Shown: one piece after another, positions 43,352 through 55,300 of the stretch
How the letters are laid out: each line of letters begins with the position of its first letter
Numbering within the stretch: the first letter of the stretch is position 1
Assembly (NCBI RefSeq): GCF_021245725.1
Contig: NZ_JAJGSX010000006.1
Coordinates: forward strand, 62,001-126,000
Length of the DNA: 64,000 nt
Direction of reading: 5' to 3'
From: Pseudonocardia sp. TRM90224
GTDB taxonomy: Bacteria > Actinomycetota > Actinomycetes > Mycobacteriales > Pseudonocardiaceae
Position numbers and translations under genes: made by a program
The notes under the pieces: generated by a model
Told to the model about the DNA's origin: nothing
The model's database searches: none
What the model saw: the letters and a program-made list of their open reading frames with translations, nothing else

Positions 43352-43435
43352 ATGGCCGACCTGGCCTACGCGCTGCTGCTGATCGGCGGCTTCGCGCTTC
43401 TCGTGCTCGCGTTGCGGGGGCTCGACTCGCTGTGA
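43352..43435 (+). CDS. 27-residue membrane microprotein at the head of the kdp operon
   Basis: The peptide is a single hydrophobic helix with charged ends ([26 protein letters not shown]). A strong ribosome site (GGAGGG, seven bases) precedes the ATG and the stop overlaps kdpF (GTGA). Size, topology and position fit a KdpF-like accessory subunit, but it lacks the KdpF ending (RPERF). Gene callers would miss it easily. The role is inferred. Confidence 0.7.
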   Translation: MADLAYALLLIGGFALLVLALRGLDSL

Positions 43436-43533
43436 GCGCCGCAACCGTCGCCACGAACGTCATCGGTGGGCTCGTCGCGCTGGGCCTGCTGGTCTACCTC
43501 GTGATCGCCCTGCTCCGGCCGGAGCGCTTCTGA
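43432..43533 (+). CDS. kdpF: K+-transporting ATPase subunit KdpF
   Basis: 33 residues: one membrane helix ([19 protein letters not shown]) followed by the family ending 'RPERF'. KdpF stabilises the KdpABC complex. The GTG overlaps the microprotein stop and its stop overlaps kdpA by one base (TGATG). Confidence 0.9.
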   Translation: MSAATVATNVIGGLVALGLLVYLVIALLRPERF

Positions 43534-45202
43534 TGCCTTCGACTCTCGCCGGCCTCCTGCAGGCCGGCTCACTCGTGCTGCTCCTCGCACTCTGCTATCG
43601 CCCGCTCGGCGACTACATGGCGCGCGTCTACAGCAGCGAGAAGCACTGGCGCGTGGAGAAGGTGCTCTACCGCATCGTCCGGGTCGACCCCGCCGCGGAG
43701 CAGCGCTGGACCACGTACGCCGCGGGCGTGCTCGGCTTCTCCTTCGTCTCGATCGTGCTGCTCTACCTGCTGCAACGGCTCCAGCCGTTCCTCCCGCTCG
43801 GCTTCGGTCGCGGAGTCGACGGCGACACGGTCCCGCCCGCGATGGCGTTCAACACGGCCGTCTCGTTCGTGACCAACACGAACTGGCAGTCCTCCGTCCC
43901 GGAGACCGTGCTCGGCCACACCGTGCAGATGGCGGGGCTGACCGTCCAGAACATCGTCTCGGCCGCCGTCGGCATTGCCGTCGCGATCGCGCTGGTCCGC
44001 GGCTTCGCCCGCTCGGCGACCGACCGCCTCGGCAACTTCTGGGTCGACCTGACCCGCGGTGTCGTGCGCGTGCTGCTGCCGTTCGCGTTCATCGCAGCGA
44101 TCCTGCTCATCGCGATGGGCGTTACGCAGTCGCTGCGCTCGGGCGTCGACATCATCGCGGTCGACGGGAGCCAGCACACGCTCGCGCTCTCCCCGACGGC
44201 ATCGCAGGAGGCAGTCAAGGAGCTCGGGACGAACGGCGGTGGCGTCCTCAACGCCAACTCCGCGCACCCCTTCGAGAACCCCAGCGCCCTCTCGAACCTG
44301 TTCGAGATCTTCCTGCTGCTGGTCATCCCGGTCTGCTTGACCCGCACCTTCGGCACCATGATCCGCAACACCCGTCAGGGGGCCGTGCTCGTCGCGGTGA
44401 TGGGCGTGATCTGGGCAGCGTTCCTGGCCATCGCCTGGATCTCGGAGGCCAACCCGAACGGCCCGGCCGCGCAGGCCGCCGGTGCCGCGATGGAGGGCAA
44501 GGAGGTCCGGTTCGGGATCCCCGGTTCGATCCTGTTCGGGGTCTCGACGACCGGGACGTCCACCGGCGCGGTCAACTCGTGGCACGACAGCTACACCGGC
44601 GGCGCCGGCGGCATCACGCTGCTGAACATGCTGCTCGGCGAGGTCGCTCCCGGGGGCGTCGGCGCAGGTCTGTACGGGATCCTGGTGCTCGCGATCATCG
44701 CGGTGTTCCTCGCGGGCCTGATGGTCGGGCGCACCCCGGAGTACCTCGGCAAGAAGCTCGGCAGGGTGCAGGTCACCGCTGCGGCGATCTCGATACTCGT
44801 GATGCCGACGCTCGTGCTGATCGGCGCCGGGCTGGCGATCGCGCTGCCCGACACGCTCGGGGCGCTGGGCAACGACGGCTTCCACGGGTTCTCCGAGGTG
44901 CTCTACGCCTACGCGTCGGCCGCGAACAACAACGGCAGCGCGTTCGGCGGGCTCACCGTGACCAGCGACTTCTTCCAGACCACCCTGGGGATCGCGATGT
45001 TGTTCGGGCGGTTCGTCCCGATCCTCGCCGTGCTGGCGCTGGCCGGCTCGCTCGCCCAGCAACGCAAGGTCGAGGCGGGCGCGGGAACGCTGCCCACCGA
45101 CGGCGCCCAGTTCGGCGTGCTGGTCGGCGGAACGATCATCCTCGTCGCCGCACTCACCTTCTTCCCCGCGCTCGCGCTGGGTCCGATCGCAGAGGCATTG
45201 TC

Positions 45203-45206
<4 letters not shown>
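43533..45206 (+). CDS. kdpA: K+-transporting ATPase subunit A
   Basis: 557 residues, the ion-channel subunit related to Trk/Ktr. Selectivity-filter segments are visible: '[18 protein letters not shown]', '[20 protein letters not shown]', '[15 protein letters not shown]' and '[14 protein letters not shown]'. '[14 protein letters not shown]' near the start is typical. It has about ten helices. The stop overlaps the kdpB GTG. Confidence 0.96.
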
Positions 45207-47299
<2,093 letters not shown>

Positions 47300-47301
47300 C
47301 A

Positions 47302-47934
47302 ATGTTCTCGCTGCTCACCCGTCAGACCGCGGCCGCGGTGCGGTTGCTGGTCGTCTTCACGATCCTGCTCGGGATCGTCTACCCGCTGGCGGTCTGGGGG
47401 ATCTCGCGGATCCCCGGGCTGGCCGGACCGGCCGAGGGGTCGATCATCACCTCGGCCGACGGGACGTCGATCGGGTCGGGGGTCGGGTCGTCGCTGATCG
47501 GGGTCGACCCGGTCGCCGCCGACTCCGCCGCCGACCCCTTCTTCCACACCCGGCCCTCCGCGAGCGCCGAGGACGTGCTCGGCCCCGGCGACACCTCCAC
47601 CTCGGGCGGCTCCAACAAGAGCGGCTTCAACACCGACCTGCTCGACGCGGTGAACCAGCGGCGCGCGCTGATCGCTGCCCGTGAGGACGTCGACCCGGCG
47701 CTCGTGCCGCCGGACGCCGTCACGGCTTCGGCGTCCGGACTCGATCCGCACATCAGCCCGGAGTACGCGCAGATCCAGGTCGCGCGGGTGGCACGGGTGA
47801 CGGGGCTGCCGGTCGCCGAGGTGCAGAGCCTGGTTGCGGGCGTCACCGACCGGAGAGTGCTCGGCTTCCTCGGCGAGCCGACCGTCAACGTCACGGAACT
47901 CAACCTGGCCGTGGCCGCGGCGGCGCAACGATGA
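47302..47934 (+). CDS. kdpC: K+-transporting ATPase subunit C
   Basis: 210 residues. One N-terminal membrane helix is followed by a soluble domain with 'DPFFHTRPSAS', 'GGSNKSGFNTDLLDAVNQRR', 'PDAVTASASGLDPHISPEYA' and 'VARVTGLPVAEVQSLV', all standard KdpC motifs. It starts two bases after kdpB. It is an ATPase assembly and affinity factor. Confidence 0.95.
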   Translation: MFSLLTRQTAAAVRLLVVFTILLGIVYPLAVWGISRIPGLAGPAEGSIITSADGTSIGSGVGSSLIGVDPVAADSAADPFFHTRPSASAEDVLGPGDTSTSGGSNKSGFNTDLLDAVNQRRALIAAREDVDPALVPPDAVTASASGLDPHISPEYAQIQVARVARVTGLPVAEVQSLVAGVTDRRVLGFLGEPTVNVTELNLAVAAAAQR

Positions 47935-47962
47935 GCCGTTCCACGCGCGGCATGATGAGGCC

Positions 47963-50479
47963 GTGACGAGGCGCGGCGAGTTGCGCATCCATCTCGGTGC
48001 CGCGCCCGGCGTCGGGAAGACGTTCGCGATGCTCGGCGAGGCCCGCCGCAGGCTGGAACGGGGCACCGACGTCGTCATCGGGCTCGTCGAGACGCACGGC
48101 CGGGCCAAGACCGCGGAGCTGTTGGAAGGCATCGAGCTCGTCCCGCGCCGCACGGACTCCGGCCCGCTCGAGGAGATGGACCTCGACGCGGTGCTGGCCC
48201 GCCGTCCCGAGGTCGTGCTCGTCGACGAGCTGGCGCACACCAACGCGCCCGGATCGCGCAACGCGAAGCGCTGGCAGGACGTCGAAGAGCTGCTCGACGC
48301 CGGTATCGACGTGCTGACCACGGTGAACGTGCAGCACCTCGAATCGCTCAACGACGTCGTCGAGCGGATCACCGGCGTCCGCCAGCGGGAGACCGTGCCC
48401 GACGAGGTCGTGCGCCGGGCCGAGCAGGTCGAGCTGGTGGACATCACGCCGGAGGCGCTGCGCCGCCGGATGGCGCACGGCAACATCTACGCGGCCGAGA
48501 AGGTGGACGCCGCGCTGGCGAACTACTTCCAGCCCGGCAACCTCACCGCGCTGCGCGAGCTGGCGCTGCTGTGGGTCGCCGACGAGGTGGACGTCGCGCT
48601 GCAGCGCTACCGCACCGACAGGCAGATCACCGACGTCTGGGAGACCAGGGAACGGGTGGTCGTCGCGCTGACCGGCGACAAGGAGAGCGAGACCGTCCTG
48701 CGCAGGGCGGCCCGCATCGCCAAACGCTCCGGCGCCGCCGACCTGCTCGCCGTGCACGTCCTGCGCGGTGACGGGCTGGCCGGCGCGCCCGCCGGCGCGA
48801 TCCCGCGGCTGCGTGCGCTGGCCGAGGACGTCGGCGCGAGCTTCCACACCGTCGTCGGCGGCTCGGACATCCACGACGTGCCTGCCGCATTGCTCGACTT
48901 CGCCCGCGGCGCCAACGCGACCCAGCTGGTGCTGGGCACGTCCCGGCGCTCCCGGGTGGCGAGGGTGTTCGACGAGGGCATCGCCGCCCGGGTGGTGCAG
49001 GAGTCCGGTGCGATCGACGTGCACATGGTGACCCACAGCGCGGCCGGGCGCGGGATCCGGCTGCCCGCGCTGCGCAGCGCGTTGCCGGTGGTCAGGCGGG
49101 TGCTGGGCTGGGGGCTGGGGCTCGTCCTGCCCGGCGTCGCCACACTGCTCGGAGTGCTGATGCGCGACGTGATCGGGCTCTCGACCGACGTCGTCCTGTT
49201 CTTCCTGGCCACGGTCGGCACCGCGCTGGTGGGTGGGCTCGGGCCCGCGCTGCTGGCCGCGCTCGTCGGCGGGCTGCTGCTGAACTTCTTCCTCACCCCG
49301 CCGCTGTACTCGTTCACGATCAACGAGACCGAGAACCTGGTGACCGTCTGCGCGCTGGTGGTGGTCGGGGTGCTGGTCGCGCTCGTCGTCGACCGCGCGG
49401 CCCGGCGCGCGCAGCAGGCCGCCCGCGCCAGCGCCGAGGGCGCATTGCTGGCTTCGTTCGCGCGCACGGTCCTGACCAGGACCGATCCGTTGCCGCGGCT
49501 GCTGGAGAAGGTGCGCGAGGCGTTCGGGCTGCGATCGGTGGCGCTGCTGGAGCGCATCGGGCAGCCCGACGGCTGGGAGTGCGTCTCGTCGTCGGGGCCG
49601 CTGGGTTGCGCGACCCCCGAGGAGGCGGACGTCGACGTGGAGGTGGAGGACGACCTGCACCTGATCGGCACCGGCCGCTCGCTGCCGGCGGCCGACCGCA
49701 GGCTGCTGGAGGTGGTCGGCGGGCAGGCGCTGCTCGCGCTGCGCAGCCAGCGCGCGGCCGCCGAGGCGGACGAGTCGCGCCGCCGCGCAGAGGCGACCGA
49801 GACCCGCAGCGCCCTGCTCTCGGCCGTCGGGCACGACCTGCGCAGCCCGCTGACGTCGATCAAGGCGGCGGCCGGCAGCCTGCGCGACCCGACCCTGCGC
49901 ATCCCGGCGGCCGACCGGCTGGAGCTGACCGCGACCATCGAGGAGTCGGCCGACCGGCTCACCGGGCTGGTCGACAACCTGCTCGACTCGTCACGGCTCG
50001 CGGCGGGCGCGGTCGTCCCGCTGCTCGCACCCATCGGCTACGACGAGGTCGCGGTGCGTGCGCTCGACGGGCTCGTGGACGCCGAACGCGTCGAGCTCGA
50101 CATCGACGAGTCCCTCCCGGACGTCGTCGCCGACGCCGGGCTGCTCGAACGGGTCGTCGCGAACGTCGTCGACAACGCGCTGCGCTACGGGCGCGGCTCG
50201 CCGGTCGTGCTGCGCGCGAGCGCGTACGCCGACCGCGTCGAGCTCCGGGTGGTCGACGCCGGGCCCGGCGTGCCCCGGCACACCCGCGAGGCGCTCTTCG
50301 CACCGTTCCAGCGGCTGGGTGGGGCCCGGCCGAGCGACCGAGACGGCGCCAGCGGCGTCGGGCTCGGCCTCTCGGTGGCGCGCGGGTTCACCGAGGCCAT
50401 GGGCGGCACGCTGACCGCGGAGGACACCCCTGGCGGCGGCCTCACGGTGGTCGTCTCGCTGCCGGAGGCGCACCCGTGA
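47963..50479 (+). CDS. kdpD: Sensor histidine kinase KdpD
   Basis: 838 residues. The N-terminal KdpD domain has Walker A 'GAAPGVGKTFAM' (12-23), 'VETHGRAKT' and 'VDELAHTNAPGSRN'. A universal-stress-type domain follows (about 230-350), then four membrane helices (DUF4118, about 375-480), a GAF-like stretch, and HisKA with H624 in 'VGHDLRSPLTSIKAAAG', with HATPase motifs 'NVVDNALRYGRG' and 'GVGLGLSVARGF'. It senses K+ limitation. The GTG is preceded by TGATGAGG. It overlaps kdpE by GTGA. Confidence 0.95.
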   Translation: MTRRGELRIHLGAAPGVGKTFAMLGEARRRLERGTDVVIGLVETHGRAKTAELLEGIELVPRRTDSGPLEEMDLDAVLARRPEVVLVDELAHTNAPGSRNAKRWQDVEELLDAGIDVLTTVNVQHLESLNDVVERITGVRQRETVPDEVVRRAEQVELVDITPEALRRRMAHGNIYAAEKVDAALANYFQPGNLTALRELALLWVADEVDVALQRYRTDRQITDVWETRERVVVALTGDKESETVLRRAARIAKRSGAADLLAVHVLRGDGLAGAPAGAIPRLRALAEDVGASFHTVVGGSDIHDVPAALLDFARGANATQLVLGTSRRSRVARVFDEGIAARVVQESGAIDVHMVTHSAAGRGIRLPALRSALPVVRRVLGWGLGLVLPGVATLLGVLMRDVIGLSTDVVLFFLATVGTALVGGLGPALLAALVGGLLLNFFLTPPLYSFTINETENLVTVCALVVVGVLVALVVDRAARRAQQAARASAEGALLASFARTVLTRTDPLPRLLEKVREAFGLRSVALLERIGQPDGWECVSSSGPLGCATPEEADVDVEVEDDLHLIGTGRSLPAADRRLLEVVGGQALLALRSQRAAAEADESRRRAEATETRSALLSAVGHDLRSPLTSIKAAAGSLRDPTLRIPAADRLELTATIEESADRLTGLVDNLLDSSRLAAGAVVPLLAPIGYDEVAVRALDGLVDAERVELDIDESLPDVVADAGLLERVVANVVDNALRYGRGSPVVLRASAYADRVELRVVDAGPGVPRHTREALFAPFQRLGGARPSDRDGASGVGLGLSVARGFTEAMGGTLTAEDTPGGGLTVVVSLPEAHP

Positions 50480-51165
50480 GCCAGCACCGCGTGCTCGTCG
50501 TGGACGACGACCCCCAGATCCTGCGCGCGCTGCGGATCAACCTCACCGCGCACGGCTACCAGGTGCTGCTCGCGCAGGACGGCGCTGCGGCGCTGCGCGC
50601 GGCCGCCGACGGCCACCCCGACGTCGTCGTGCTCGACCTCGGCCTGCCCGACATGGACGGCACCGACGTCATCGCGGGCCTGCGCGGCTGGACCACCGTC
50701 CCGATCATCGTGCTATCGGCGCGCACCGGGGCGGCCGACACCGTCTCCGCGCTCGACGCCGGCGCTGACGACTACGTCACCAAGCCGTTCGGGATGGCCG
50801 AGCTGCTCGCTCGGCTGCGCGCGGCCGTGCGCAGGGCGGCGGTGTCGACCGTCGACGGCGAACCGGTCGTCGACGCCGGCGACTTCCGCGTCGACCTCTC
50901 GGCGAAGAAGGTGCTGCTCGCCGACGGCACCGAGGTGCACCTGACCCCCACCGAGTGGGGCGTGCTGGAGCTGCTCGTCCGCCACCGCGGCAAGCTGGTC
51001 GGCCAGCGCGAGGTGCTGCGGGCGGTCTGGGGGCCGAACTACAGCACCGAGACCAACTACCTGCGGGTGTACATGGCGCAGCTGCGCCGCAAGCTGGAAC
51101 CGGAGCCCGCCCGCCCCAAGCACCTCATCACGGAGGCGGGGATGGGCTACCGGTTCGAGCTGTAG
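50476..51165 (+). CDS. kdpE: Response regulator KdpE (OmpR type)
   Basis: 229 residues. Receiver with the acidic triplet D10-D12, phospho-acceptor D54 in 'VVLDLGLPDMDG' and the 'YVTKPFGMAELLARLRA' lysine. The C-terminal winged helix is 'LTPTEWGVLELLVRHRGKLV...LRVYMAQLRRKLE'. It activates the kdp operon on phosphorylation by KdpD. It is the last gene of the operon; a family A repeat follows. Confidence 0.95.
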   Translation: MSQHRVLVVDDDPQILRALRINLTAHGYQVLLAQDGAAALRAAADGHPDVVVLDLGLPDMDGTDVIAGLRGWTTVPIIVLSARTGAADTVSALDAGADDYVTKPFGMAELLARLRAAVRRAAVSTVDGEPVVDAGDFRVDLSAKKVLLADGTEVHLTPTEWGVLELLVRHRGKLVGQREVLRAVWGPNYSTETNYLRVYMAQLRRKLEPEPARPKHLITEAGMGYRFEL

Positions 51166-51204
51166 CGCGATCAAGATCGTCGCCCGATCAATCCCCGTCG
51201 GGGG

Positions 51205-51260
51205 TGCCTGGAAAGCCACTTTCCCGGCACGTGACGCCGGGAAAGCCACTTTCCCGGCAT
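51205..51260. repeat. Family A repeat, copy 8 (two halves in the same orientation)
   Basis: Both halves have CCA centres (TGGAAAG-CCA-CTTTCCCGGCA, then GCCGGGAAAG-CCA-CTTTCCCGGC), so the pair is a direct repeat rather than the usual inverted one. Spacer GTGAC. It lies between the convergent kdpE and the CAP-domain gene. Confidence 0.9.
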
Positions 51261-51285
51261 CCCCCAGCGCTGGAGGGGGCGAGCG

Positions 51286-52056
51286 TCAGCGGCCGAACTC
51301 CTGCGCCCAGTACATGCCGTTCGTGTTCAGCGCCGTGCCGATGCGCTTGTAGGAGCAGTCGAGGATGTTGCGCCGGTGCCCCGGCGAGTCCATCCACGCC
51401 TGCACGACCTCCTCGGCCGACTGCTGCCCCTGCGCGATGTTCTCCCCACCCGGCGACGGGTAGCCGGCGGCGCGGATGCGCTGGTCGAACGTGCGGCCGT
51501 CCTGGCTGTTGTGGGCGAAGTAGCCGTTCGCCGCCATGTCGTCGACGTGGCCCTGCGCCGCGTTGGCGAGCCGCTGGTCGGTGGAGAGCTGCCCGCATCC
51601 GGCGTCGGCGCGCCGCTGGTTGGTCAGAGCGACGACGGAGGACTCGGGGCCGCTCAGGCTCGCTGCGGGCCCGCCCGACTTCTCCTCGGGCTTCTTCTCC
51701 GGCTTCTTCTCGGCCTCGGGCTTCTTCTCCGGGGCCTTCTCCTCGGGGGCCTTCTCCTCGGGCTTCGGCTCCGGGGGCGCCTCGGGCTGCGGCGGTGCGG
51801 CGTCCGGCGGCGGGAGCGACGGCGGAGGTGGCAGCGGTGCCGGCGTCGACCCGACGGCGGGATTGCGCGGCTGGGTCGGGCGCCACGGCTTGGTGGTCTC
51901 GGTCTGGTCGGACGCGAGATTGGACCAGTCGTCGGGGAGGAAGTCCGCTGCGGAGGCGACGGTCACCGAACCGATGAGCGCCACACAGGTGGCGAGGATC
52001 GTGAGCAGGACTCTGCCACGGCGCCCGACGCGATAACGTCGCGGCACTGTGCGCAC
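51286..52056 (-). CDS. Secreted CAP/SCP-domain protein
   Basis: 256 residues. The signal peptide (basic RRYRVGRRGR then ILATCVALIGSVTVASAA) is cleaved near residue 37. A Pro/Lys/Glu linker follows (repeated EEKAPEEKAPEKKPEAEKK, about 95-125), then the CAP domain with 'NYFAHNSQDGRTF'-type loop, 'GYPSPGGENIAQGQ' and 'GHRRNILDCSYKRIG'. Actinobacterial relatives are exported, some surface-bound. GGAGGAA suggests the GTG at 52056 or the TTG at 52059. The start overlaps that of the divergent acylphosphatase. Confidence 0.88.
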   Translation of the reverse strand: MRTVPRRYRVGRRGRVLLTILATCVALIGSVTVASAADFLPDDWSNLASDQTETTKPWRPTQPRNPAVGSTPAPLPPPPSLPPPDAAPPQPEAPPEPKPEEKAPEEKAPEKKPEAEKKPEKKPEEKSGGPAASLSGPESSVVALTNQRRADAGCGQLSTDQRLANAAQGHVDDMAANGYFAHNSQDGRTFDQRIRAAGYPSPGGENIAQGQQSAEEVVQAWMDSPGHRRNILDCSYKRIGTALNTNGMYWAQEFGR

Positions 52057-52339
52057 CAACTGTAGTTCCTCCGTTCGGCTGACCGCGTGGGTCGTCGGCC
52101 GGGTCCAAGGCGTCGGTTTTCGCTGGTGGACGCGATCCAGGGCGTTGGAGCTGGGGGTCGTGGGGTTTGCGCGGAACCTCCCGGACGGACGAGTGCTCGT
52201 CGTCGCGGAGGGTGACGAAAACAGGTGCAGGGAGCTTCTACGCTTCCTAACGGGTGAAGGCACTCCGGGTTACGTAGATCATGTCGTTGACCAGTGGGGT
52301 CCGGCGAAGGGTGGCCTGGCCGGCTTCGTCGAACAGTGA
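52049..52339 (+). CDS. acyP: Acylphosphatase
   Basis: 96 residues with the full signature 'VVGRVQGVGFRWWTRSRALE' (catalytic R in GRVQGVGFR) and 'GFARNLPDGRVLVVAEG' (catalytic N). It hydrolyses carboxyl-phosphate bonds. The GTG at 52049 keeps the conserved 'VRLTAW' strand, so it must overlap the divergent CAP gene by eight bases. TAACGT at 52034 may be a leaderless -10. It sits 36 bases upstream of smc, as in other actinobacteria. Confidence 0.92.
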   Translation: MRTNCSSSVRLTAWVVGRVQGVGFRWWTRSRALELGVVGFARNLPDGRVLVVAEGDENRCRELLRFLTGEGTPGYVDHVVDQWGPAKGGLAGFVEQ

Positions 52340-52375
52340 CGGTAGCCTTCACGGTCAACTGTCGCTGGGAGAAAT

Positions 52376-55300
52376 GTGCACCTCAAGAGCCTGACGCTGA
52401 AGGGATTCAAGTCCTTCGCATCGGCCACGACGCTCCGACTCGAGCCGGGGATCACCTGTGTCGTCGGGCCGAACGGGTCCGGCAAGTCGAATGTCGTCGA
52501 CGCCATCAGCTGGGTGCTCGGCGAGCAGGGCGCCAAGGCGCTGCGCGGCGGCAAGATGGAGGACGTCATCTTCGCCGGCACGTCCGGCCGCGCGCCGCTC
52601 GGCCGCGCCGAGGTGACGCTGACGATCGACAACACCGACGGCGCACTGCCGATCGAGTACGGCGAGGTGTCGATCACCCGTCGGATGTTCCGCGACGGCG
52701 CGGGCGAGTACGAGATCAACGGCTCGCACTGCCGGCTGCTCGACATCCAGGAGCTGCTCTCCGACTCCGGCATCGGCCGCGAGATGCACGTGATCGTCGG
52801 GCAGGGTCAGCTCGACTCCGTGCTGCAGAGCAAGCCGGAGGACCGCCGCGCCTACATCGAGGAGGCGGCCGGCGTCCTCAAGCACCGCAAGCGCAAGGAG
52901 AAGGCGCTCCGCAAGCTCGACGCGATGCAGGCCAACCTCACGCGCCTGACCGACCTCACCGCCGAGCTGCGCCGCCAGCTCAAGCCGCTCGGCCGCCAGG
53001 CGGAGATCGCCAGGCGAGCCCAGGCCGTCCAGTCGGAGCTGCGCGACTCCAGGCTGCGGCTCGCCGCCGACGACCTCGTCACCTTGCGCGATCAGCTCGC
53101 CCGCGAGGAGGCCGACGAGTCCGCCGCCCGCGCCCGGCGCGCCGAGGTCGAGGAGCAGCTCTCCGTCGCGCGCGTGGAGCAGGAGCATCTGGAGACCGCG
53201 CTCGCCGCCGATGCGCCGCGGCTCGCCGCTGCACAGGACACCTGGTACCGGCTCTCCGCGCTGGCCGAACGGCTCGCCGGCACCGTCCGGCTCGCCGAGG
53301 AGCGCCGCCGCCACCTCGGCGACGCCGCCGAGGCGCGCACGCCCGGCCGCGATCCCGACGAGCTCGACGCCGAGGCGGAAGCCGTCGCCGAGCAGGAGGA
53401 TGAGCTGGTCGCGGCCGTTGTCGAGGCGCGCAGGGCGCTCTCGGAGGTCATGGACGAGCGCACCGAGCACGAGCGGGTGCTCGCCGCGGCCGAGCGCGCG
53501 CACATCGCGGCCGTCCGCGCTCTCGCCGACCGCAAGGCCGGGCTCGCGACGCTGGCCGGCCGCGCCGAAGCGCTGCGCTCCGGCGCAACGGCCACCGCGG
53601 AGGAGATCGAGCGGCTCTCCGAGGCGCTGGCGGAGGCGCACGAGCGCACCGCGGCCGCCGAGGCCGAGCTGGAGGCGGCGCAGGACGAGCTGGGTGTGCT
53701 CGCCGAGACCGACACCGGCGGATCGCTCCCCGAGCTGGAACGGCGCTGCGCCGAGGCCGCCGAGGCGCACGAGAGCACTCGCAAGCGGGTGGCCGAGCTG
53801 GTCGCCCGCGAGCGTGAGGTCGAGCAGCAGCGCGCGCACTGGCGGGCCCGCGTCGACGCGCTCTCGGTTGGGCTGGCCCGCAAGGACGGGTCGGCGGCGC
53901 TGCTCGGCGGCGACCAGCCGGGCGTGCTGGGCACCGTCCCCGGGCTGATCACGGTCGAGCCGTGGGCGCGGGTCGCGATCGCGGCGGCGCTCGGCGGGTT
54001 GGCCGACGCCGTGGCCGTCGAGTCGCCGGAGGACGCGGTGGCCGCCATCCGCACGTTGCGCACCCAGGATGCCGGGCGGGCCGCGCTCGTGGTCGGGGAA
54101 GGGCAGGAAAGCCACTTTCCTGCCCCCACAGGGCCGGAAAGTGGCTTTCCTGCCCTCCCCGGCAAGCCGGCCGCCTCGCTCGTTTCCGTCTCCGGTGCAT
54201 TGGCCGGCACCGTTCGCTGGCTGCTGCGGGACGTCGTTGTCGTCGACGACCTCGACGCCGCTCGCACCGTCGTCACCGCTCGGCCGGAGCTCACCGCCGT
54301 CACCGTCGAGGGCGACGTGCTCGGCGCGGGACGGGCCGAGGGCGGTTCCGGCTCGGCGTCCAGCGCGCTCGACGTCCAGGCCGCCGTCGACGAGGCCCGG
54401 GAGAAGCGGGAGGCCGTCGAGCAGGAGCTCGCGCGGCTGCGCCCGACGCTGGAGGGCGCGCGGGCCGAGGAGGCCGCGCGGCTGTCCGACGTCGAGTCGG
54501 CGCAGGACGCGCAGGGCGCCGCCGAGCATCGCAAGACGGCGGCATCGGCGCAGCTGGGCCGCTACGAGCAGGCCGTGCGCTCCGCCACGGCGGAGGCGGA
54601 GCGCCTGCGGGCCCGCCGCGACGAGGTCGAGGGTCGCCGCGCCGACGCGCTGCTCGCGCTGGAGGCCGCCGAGCAGCAGCTCGCCGTCGCCGAGGACGAG
54701 CCGATCGCCGACGAGCCCGACACCGAGATCCGCGACACCGCCGCCGACGCGCTCAACACCGCCCGCGCTGCCGAGGTCGACGCCCGGCTCGCGTTGCGGA
54801 CCGCCGAGGAGCGGGCCCGCGCCATCGCTGGGCGCGCCGAGTCGCTGCGCCGCCAAGCGCTCTCCGAGCGGCAGGCCCGCCAGCGCGCCGCCGCGGCGCA
54901 GGAGTCGCGCGAGCGGGCGTTGACGATCGCAGACCTGGTCGTCGAGGCCGGTCGGGATGCGTCGGCGCGGATCGCGGAGTCGCTCGCCGCCGCAGTCGTC
55001 GAGCGCGACGCCGCAGCGGCCGCCCGCGACGCGCGGGAGCGCGCGCTCGGCGAGGCCCGGCTCACCAGCGGCCGGCTCACCGCGCTGATGGAGAAGCTCA
55101 CCGACGCCGTCCACCGCGACGAGGTCGTGCGCGCGCAGAACCGACTGCGGCTCGAACAGCTCAGCGAGAAGGTGCTCGCCGACCACGGCCTCGGGGTCGA
55201 GGACCTCGTCGCCGAGTACGGGCCCGACGTCCCGGTGCCGGCCTCGGCGTCGGAGATGGCCGAGTACGAGGCGGCCAAGGAACGCGGCGAGGACGTCACC

